Assembly: GCA_036785705.1 (NCBI GenBank)
Contig: JAWUZG010000018.1
Location: 4,127,501 to 4,191,500 of the forward strand
Source of the DNA: Acanthornis magna
Lineage: Eukaryota; Chordata; Aves; Passeriformes; Acanthizidae
Direction of reading: 5' to 3'
DNA length: 64,000 bases
The position numbers and the translations under genes are program-made. Shown one piece after another: positions 57,701-64,000 of the stretch; the first letter of the stretch is position 1, and each line of letters starts with the position of its first letter. Below the pieces are notes generated by a model, which saw only the letters and a list, made by a program, of their open reading frames with translations, was not told where the DNA came from and searched no databases.

Positions 57701-60700
57701 CCCCAACCTTTAAAACCTTCTTCCTCCTGTTTCTATTTCAGTTTGTACTGTCTGGTTCCTTAAAATTATTTTAAACAGATATTACAATGTGATATAGAGC
57801 CTGAAAGGATAAAACTTCAGAAATTATTTTAATATGCCATTACAATACTACATAATTAGAAATGATAATTGCAATTAATGAATATAATTGGCATTTGCTG
57901 TACCAGAAATTGCAGTATATTTTGAACTGAAATGCTCTGAGATCTTTGTTCCACTGCAGAGTCCATTAATCTTTGTTGATTCAGTCATTATGTAGGATTT
58001 TAAGCCTCTTTTTATGCACTAGACGTTGCAGAGACACAGAGTCCAGAGTACAGCTGAAGTACTTGCAGATATCTATCTTCATAATTTCATATAATAGTAT
58101 ATAATATAATTTGTGGGTTGGTTTTCAGTTGTATTATAAGTTTTTTATATTTGTATTCCAGTATTTACAGAGGATGGACATTTATGCAAATTTCCTTTCC
58201 GGTTCGGTGGAAGGATTCATCACACGTGTTTATCAAATGCATTTTCCAAAAAGAAATGGTAAGTTGACACTGCTCATAAATGAAAACAGCATTCAAATGA
58301 AAATGTCATGCTTTTAGTGCTTTAATCTTGCTTTTGGAATAATTAACATGAGCTTGATGCTGTGCCCAAGGAGACTGGTGCAGTTCTGCTGATAGTCATG
58401 GGCCTTGGGTCAGGACTTGTGCTCAGGGGAAGGGAGCCCTGGCACTGAGTTTCCAGGGCCACAGGAAGCTCAGGAACTGCAGAAATGTTTCCTTGCTGCC
58501 CTTCCTATTGGAACTGCAACTTACATGAGTGACAAGAGCTTGGACAGAAAAAGAATGACCTGAGAGAAACTCTCTGCTGGGGGAGAGAGATACAGACACC
58601 TGCAGGAGAGGACACTTGTTTATGGGACTGTTTGGTTTGTGCAGGTTGTACGTGCACTGCAGCAGACACCATCTGATCTTTGAGGAAAGACGTTTTCTCC
58701 CCACCCCCAAATCTCTAATTTCTATCCAGATTGGCACCAGAACCCCTTTGGACAGTGCAGTACTATGAAGTGAGGTATTACTCCTGTTTGTTGGGTAATG
58801 ATTTATTCTACTAGTGTGTTTAAGGCCAGGTTTCCCTCTTTTGGGCAAAGGTTACTCTCTTACTTTTGCAGAAGCTGTTAGAAGTGTTCGTGATTCATTT
58901 TTGGAGTAGGGGCAGTCAGGTGGGAACCCTACTGAATAAAAAGATAAATTTTGCAGACAAACTCATATGATAGGCATATATTAACTGAAATCAAAGGCAA
59001 CAAAGCAGAGAATATGTGGGTACCAGTAATGTGAAAATTATGCCCAGTTGAGCTATAAGAAAGGCAAACACTTGCATGTTTTCAGGGTGGAGATAACATT
59101 TTAGAGTTTATTTTACTCGCCCAGGCAGGGCAGAACTCTCATTTTTTATCCTAGACTGTCCAATTTTTTCATGATCTGTTGGCGTCTTTCTGATGACACA
59201 TCTGTTTCAAGTGTAAGTGCTGGTGAAATGTAAACAACAAAACACAAACCTGCTTACACAAACAGACACCGAGCTTCAGGCTAGGAAACCACTTCAGAAT
59301 GCCACCAATATCCACAGATATAACCCAGGTAAGAAAAGCCTCGAGGAAGCAAGAATTTGAGACTGTCTTAACTAAAGAAATGGAACTGGAATAATTTTCC
59401 AGTTTGAGTTTCTTTGATGAACCGTAGCCACAAAGAGTCTGACCTTTGGACTCACTTAATTTCACGCAATGCTTAAGAGTGGTCCTGTTAATACATGACA
59501 ATGTGTGTTTGTTTTTAGCCAGTTAGGCCTCAGAAATGGAAAAAACCTGTGAACGGATGGGATGCAAGGTTAGAGCACACTTTAGACCTTGAACAACTTG
59601 CTGTTACGCTTCCGACTTTTTAAAAGCCATTTACAAGCGGGGAGCCGAGGAGGAGGACAGCTGGAGCTGTTTGGTTTTGACAGACCATTTCACCCCGTGG
59701 GTGACCTTCTCACCACTGTTTGCTCATCATTCATAAGCTAAAAGCAACTTAACGTGTGGCTCCAGGCACAGAGATGCCGGGAAAAGAGCCCTGAGTTGCA
59801 GTTGGGAAACCTGCCCTGAGCATTTTTGTGTGATTTGGCACCAGCCCAGGCTGGACTTACACTGAATATCTGATCCCAGGGGACCTGGTGGGCAGCAGGA
59901 GAGGGCAAGGCTTGTGCTCTTCCTGCTCCTGCAAGCTGCTAGTGAGGGATGGTGGGTCCAAATTGCCTCTTGGGGGGTGAATGCAAGGAGACCAGAGCAG
60001 CAGAGACTGACTATGCATTCAAGTTCGTGTCCTCAGTCCTCATGGCATATTTGAGGTCAGGACTACAGGCAGGACTTTTCAAACTCCACTCCAATTGGTT
60101 TTAATTTTATGTTTTCTCATACTACATATGACACTGTGTTTCAATATGAATCTGTTCCTGACCACAGAAAGCTCTCCCTGCTTTCGAGAGCAACAAACTA
60201 GCTGTCTCTTTATAAATATTTATCAAAAATACAGGAAAGAAGGCAGAATAATTGCAGTATTTAAATAACAGACTTCCTTCAACAGCATCCTGTATTGCAT
60301 TTCCCCTTAATTATAATCTGTTTTCACAGAAAAATTTCTATTTAGTGGCCTATTACCAAGTCTTACATGGTATCTTACTAAAGACATAGTGCAAATTTTC
60401 CTTTTGTGCTGAGGAGAAGAAGCCCCAGCTGGAATTGCTACTGAATTTCATTGGCACCTCCAGAAAGATGGAGCAGTGTAGGGACAGACCAAATGGGAGT
60501 GCAATGAGCACTCGTGAGAGCAAAAGGCGAGGGTGGTCTGAAGTGGAGCAGCTGTGGCTGCAGGGAAGCTGCCAGGTCCCTGTCCCTGTGTCCCAGGGCA
60601 GGATGGGCTCCTCTGAGACTCTCCTCAAGGGGATGGCAGGAGTACGCCTAGCCTGAGATTTTGGCTGTAGATTGGAAGATGTTATCTCAGACCCTGCAGA

Positions 60701-63312
60701 AGCCTTCTCCTGTGCTTGAGCTCTGGATGGGCAGGTCCCCTGTGCAAAGGTGAGCTTAGGTCTGTGTAGGATGGGCATGATTTTACCATCTGCCCTGGGA
60801 ACAAGGTAACTTTTGGCCAAAGACTGAAACCAGCGCAGAGGAGGGCATTTTGGCCAGCTGGATTACAAGCTGGGGAGTTTATGGCAGTCCTGGAAAGAGG
60901 AAGTACATGTGGGTTGAGCTGGAGTTGTCAAGCATCAGGCTCTGAATTTTACTGGGGCTGGTGGTGGTGGGTCTGGTGCTGTCAGGCAAAGTCTGGCCAT
61001 TTCTCATGGTCAGGACAACACCTAAAAAGCTCTCAGGCAACCTCGAAGCCTCAAACATAGTGAGAGCCCCAGGTGTGATGGCAGAGCTCTTTCCTTCCTC
61101 CTGCCTGCCTGTGGCTTGGGGCTTTGCTTGTTCTCCAAGGCATCCTATTGTGAGGCTCCTGATGGGGAAAACAGCCGACTTTCCATTCATCCTCCCTGCC
61201 AGTGAGGCCTCATCTGTGACACACCGTTTTGTTTATCCATTCCCGTGCTGTTTACCATGCATGGGTTTAAAATGTTATTTAAATCGATCCCTCATAGTGT
61301 ACTTTTCTGGTGTACTTAGCTCAGTATATGTGTCTTTATATTTCACTTTCATGTTAACAATTTTATATGTCATATAAATGTCATGTAAAAATGTAAAGAC
61401 TGATGCTGATGTAAAGATATTTGCTATCCCAAAAATTTTGAGTGTGGGTGCATTTGCAAATAGCACAAATAAATAATAGGGCCATTGGGTTGGTTTGGCT
61501 GCTGGAGGTAACATCCCACAAGACCAAAATGTCGCCACATTTTTGGCAAGCCTCCAATCAAGGAAAACATTTTTAAAAGAAAAGAAGGGGAGACAAGTGA
61601 AATAGCTTTGAAGATGAGCTGAGGTTCTCCCAAACAGTGAGAGATCTGTGGTGTAAAATATAAAAGGATTATGTGACTGCAAGAAGCTTGGCACCAAGGA
61701 GGCTCTTTGGCAGCACAGCAGAGGACCAACCTCGCTGTAGTCACTGCAAGGCGATGGGGAAGGACTGGCTGCGGAGAGCATCGAGTGGGAGCAACAGTGG
61801 TTTGTGTAGAGCAGGTAGAAGAAGCCTTTGTCAGGGTCTCTGACAATAAAAAACCTTTTAAGATGGAAAAATTTGATATTCCTGTTTCCTTAGAACTTGG
61901 CTGCTGCTGGACAGTGACACAGGCAGCGCTGAGGACACTTTTAACTCCTTGCTCATCTTCATCCTCATGCACACTAGAGCATCCTTTAAAAAAAGCATGA
62001 TCCACTTCCCACTGAAGGAACACTGAGAAGTTTCCATCAACTCCCAGCAGTTGCACCAGCCTCAATTCCTGTTAGAGAGCAGCTGCTTTAATTTTGTGCC
62101 AAGTTAATCTGCACCAGACTATCCAGCACCCCTTTTAGTGCATGTTGAGGTCACCAAAATTAATACACATGGCCTATGCAGATGCTCCATAGGATTTATG
62201 CATTTTAAATACCATATAGCATCTAATAAAGCAGGAATGTAGGGCGGTTAAAGTGCAGACATGCGCTACAATAAAATTTCAAACTAACTTGTGACATCCG
62301 AGGGTGAAAAATTTGATCACACAACTGCTCAAGATATGACGAACACGTGCGTAATGAAAATAGATAATCAGGCACAGTAAATAAACTCCAGTTTCTTCTA
62401 ATGCCATGTCGCTGACATCTATTGTTCTGCCTTAGAACTGGTCAGGGAGGATGTTTTGGCGGGTGGTGCATTGGGACAGGACGTGCTCCCTGTGTGGCCT
62501 TGGGGAAGCCTAAAATTCTACATCTGCAAATGGGGAACAGCAGCTCAGTGCTCCTCGGAGTGCCCTGAGCCTCAGAGATAACAGACTGAGATAACAGGTC
62601 ACCAGTGAGGGCGTGCAGGACCCAGTCCCCTGCTCTGAGAAAAGCAGAGGTTTTATCTGTGCATTTGGAAATCACCACAACATCAGTTATTTCCTCATTT
62701 CGTCTTGCAACTTCCAAAATAAGAATGCTTTAAAGGAACTGAGCATGAAAAGGGTGAAATATGTTTGTCACTGACTGGGAAAAGTCCCTCTGTGGACAGT
62801 CTCCAGCTTCCACGGTTTATTACAGTAACCGTCAGGCATCAAAAATGGGCTGGGTCCTGTTTTGCTTGTTTTGTAATGAGTAAAGAAGGCATAATTTACT
62901 TGCTTTGGTTTTGCTTTTTATTTCTGTCTTTCATTTTCTAATCCCAGAAACAGAAAGAATGTTGGGTTTTTCTGAAGGACTCATTGAATATCCCAGGTCC
63001 TGCATTTACATCTCATTTTTAATCTGTTTTTAATTTGAGATAAGTGGAGCAGAGCAACTTTAACAAAAGAAAGCATATTTTTTCCTGTGCTCTTAAGAGA
63101 ATTTGAATGAAATTGATACTAATTAGAAAAAAAGAAGCATGAATTTCCAGGCTGCCTGAGTGTGAAGGCCCTGTAGTTTCAGTGCAAACATTCAGGTTGT
63201 TTGAAGCTGCTCTAAGCTGCACCTTTGATTCTTTCCAGGTGTTCAACAACACAAAACTTTGACCGGGACAGGCACTGGGGACACTGTGCTTTGCTGCCCA
63301 GAGACCATTCAG
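54668..63312 (+). CDS. HGFAC: Hepatocyte growth factor activator, 5' four coding exons (partial gene)
   Basis: Exons 54668-54733, 56235-56289, 58162-58258 and 63239-63312 join in phase (0, 1, 2, 1) to give a signal peptide, a short basic linker and one complete fibronectin type II domain. That domain begins GHLCKFPFRFGGRIHHTC and ends WCSTTQNFDRDRHWGHC. The family product is a secreted serine protease zymogen (FN2-EGF-FN1-EGF-kringle-trypsin) that cleaves pro-HGF. The DRDRxWG motif resembles HGFAC; factor XII has the related domain, but birds are thought to lack factor XII, and RGS12 is the known neighbour of HGFAC. The frame stays open at phase 1 at 63312, as expected before an EGF exon, which is not in the window. 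The N-terminal linker is much shorter than the long Pro/Ser-rich one of human HGFAC; an unseen extra exon cannot be excluded. Confidence 0.85.
54734..56234 (+). other. HGFAC: HGFAC intron 1
   Basis: A 1.5-kb intron, gtaagt...ttatag. No element recognised. Confidence 0.75.
56235..56289 (+). CDS. HGFAC: HGFAC exon 2: short basic linker
   Basis: A 55-base exon after acceptor tctctttatag, encoding HHKSGAGRGSKHGFTRPQ plus one base, with donor gtacaa. The support is the pair of splice sites and exact phase agreement on both sides (G + TA gives Val before FTEDG). The sequence itself is not conserved, so this is the least certain of the four exons. Confidence 0.65.
56290..58161 (+). other. HGFAC: HGFAC intron 2
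   Basis: A 1.9-kb intron with a palindromic AT repeat at 56863-56909. Nothing else identified. Confidence 0.75.
56863..56909. repeat. Palindromic (AT)n with AGGTTA/TAACCT caps
   Basis: AGGTTATATATATATATAAC closes with CT as one palindrome. It is followed at once by AACC-(TA)n-GGTT, a second palindrome sharing the middle arm. Strong cruciform potential. Confidence 0.9.
58162..58258 (+). CDS. HGFAC: HGFAC exon: first half of fibronectin type II domain
   Basis: After acceptor tgtattccag this exon reads FTEDGHLCKFPFRFGGRIHH, TCLSNAFSKRN and ends inside the Trp codon (TG|G), with donor gtaagt. Cys-x-Phe-Pro-Phe and the second Cys of the FN2 fold are present. The counterpart in human HGFAC begins LTEDGRPCRFPFRYGGR. 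Confidence 0.93.
58259..63238 (+). other. HGFAC: HGFAC intron splitting the FN2 domain
   Basis: A 5.0-kb intron with canonical ends. A long minus-strand open frame at 61424-62065 has no recognised domain. No known repeat family was identified by eye. Confidence 0.85.
63239..63312 (+). CDS. HGFAC: HGFAC exon: second half of fibronectin type II domain
   Basis: Acceptor tctttccag. The first base completes Trp, followed by CSTTQNFDRDRHWGHCALL and PRDHS, with donor gtaagg in phase 1. It supplies the third and fourth cysteines of the FN2 domain and the conserved W-G-x-C. Confidence 0.94.
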
Positions 63313-64000
63313 GTAAGGCCAGCCGTGGCTGGGCTGCTCCAGACCCCTGGCTCCTAACTTTGCCACCTGCAGGAACGAGGCACAGTGCCTTCAGTACGAC
63401 TTTTATTTGTGTACACAGAGCAAGCCTTCACTTCCGCTGTTTCCATAATCCCTCTGTGATGCTGCACAACCATAGCATTATCCTGTGAATATCACACAGC
63501 CTTTAATTCACTCTCTGTTGACTAACTTGTAGTCATGGAGAGAAATTATGGTAATGCCAGCATGGAAATCTGGACTCCTGCTGGAGCCAAACACAAAGGT
63601 GATCATCTTCTCCTCCCCCATGGCTTGGATGTGCCTTTTAGCTTTTCCTTTATTAAGGAAAGGAATTTCTGTCTGTTTGGCCAGTTAATATTTTAGAAGG
63701 CACAGGAACATTTGACACCCCATAAAACACACAGCCATCACTTCCAGCTGTCCTTTCTTGAGATCTCATGGGAAAGAGCAGATCTCAAACCCAGACTTCC
63801 TTGAGCTTTGGGCTGTGACAGAGAAGACAAGAGGCCAGACATGTTCATTGCAGGAGTCCTGAGGGATAATGAAAGGATTACTTAGCTGAACAGCTCTGTG
63901 GCTTCGTGTGGTCACCACACTCAAGTGCTACAATTACCTCAGTGCAAGAGTCTGTCTAAAAGGGGAAGTCAAGGTCTGTGGCAAAGTCTCCTTTTGTATA
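63313..64000 (+). other. HGFAC: HGFAC intron, left part
   Basis: This begins gtaagg and runs to the window edge. No EGF-type exon (closely spaced Cys, phase 1) is visible in these 688 bases. Confidence 0.75.

Noticed and set aside
58162..63312. FN2 exons as factor XII or a matrix metalloprotease
   Set aside because: MMPs carry three FN2 repeats inside a catalytic domain without this leader. Birds are thought to lack factor XII, and the RGS12 neighbour points to HGFAC.
1..64000. tRNA, rRNA, snoRNA, CRISPR, operon or phage features
   Set aside because: No tRNA B-box with a matching A-box, no convincing C/D-box pairs, no regularly spaced repeats and no prokaryotic gene structure were seen.

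Overview
This is a stretch of vertebrate nuclear DNA, most likely from a bird. The coding parts are short exons with GT-AG introns. Two insertions match the 3' region of the CR1 LINE typical of birds and reptiles. The gene order (RGS12, then HGFAC, both on the plus strand) matches the order known from human 4p16. There are no bacterial or phage features, CRISPR array, tRNA or rRNA that I can see.

Region by region. (1) 1-39448 is the 3' part of RGS12. The window opens inside an intron. Fourteen coding exons then follow in perfect reading phase (3951-4120 to 39087-39448) and encode 825 residues: the RGS domain, a basic serine-rich linker, two tandem Raf-like Ras-binding domains, a GoLoco motif, a proline-rich tail and a distal last exon ending in a PDZ-ligand C-terminus (A-T-F-V). 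The PDZ/PTB-coding part of the long form would lie upstream of the window. The GoLoco exon can also be read through its donor to a stop at 27424. That gives a second, shorter C-terminus (723 residues from the window's first exon) with its own 3' UTR and poly(A) signals. The last intron (11.7 kb) therefore holds the alternative 3' UTR, a 0.8-kb CR1 element and several short inverted repeats. (2) 39449-54667 is about 15 kb of intergenic DNA. It has simple repeats (a 220-bp homopurine tract, TA/CA and TG runs) and a G-rich block with fortuitous antisense ORFs, but no gene I can support. (3) 54668-64000 is the 5' end of HGFAC: a signal-peptide exon, a small linker exon, and two exons that together form one fibronectin type II domain. 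The EGF, fibronectin type I, kringle and protease exons would lie beyond the right edge. Upstream of HGFAC exon 1 are two near-consensus HNF1 sites, which fits a liver-expressed gene.

How the genes work: RGS12 is a scaffold and GTPase-activating protein for Gi/o-class G proteins. Its RBDs bind Ras/Raf-type partners and its GoLoco motif binds Gi-GDP. HGFAC encodes the secreted serine protease zymogen that activates hepatocyte growth factor. They are neighbours by conserved synteny, with no sign of shared regulation. I found no novel molecular system here. The most interesting points are the alternative RGS12 C-terminus, the HNF1 pair at HGFAC, a possible antisense pseudogene at 3.3-3.6 kb, and several unusual structured repeats.
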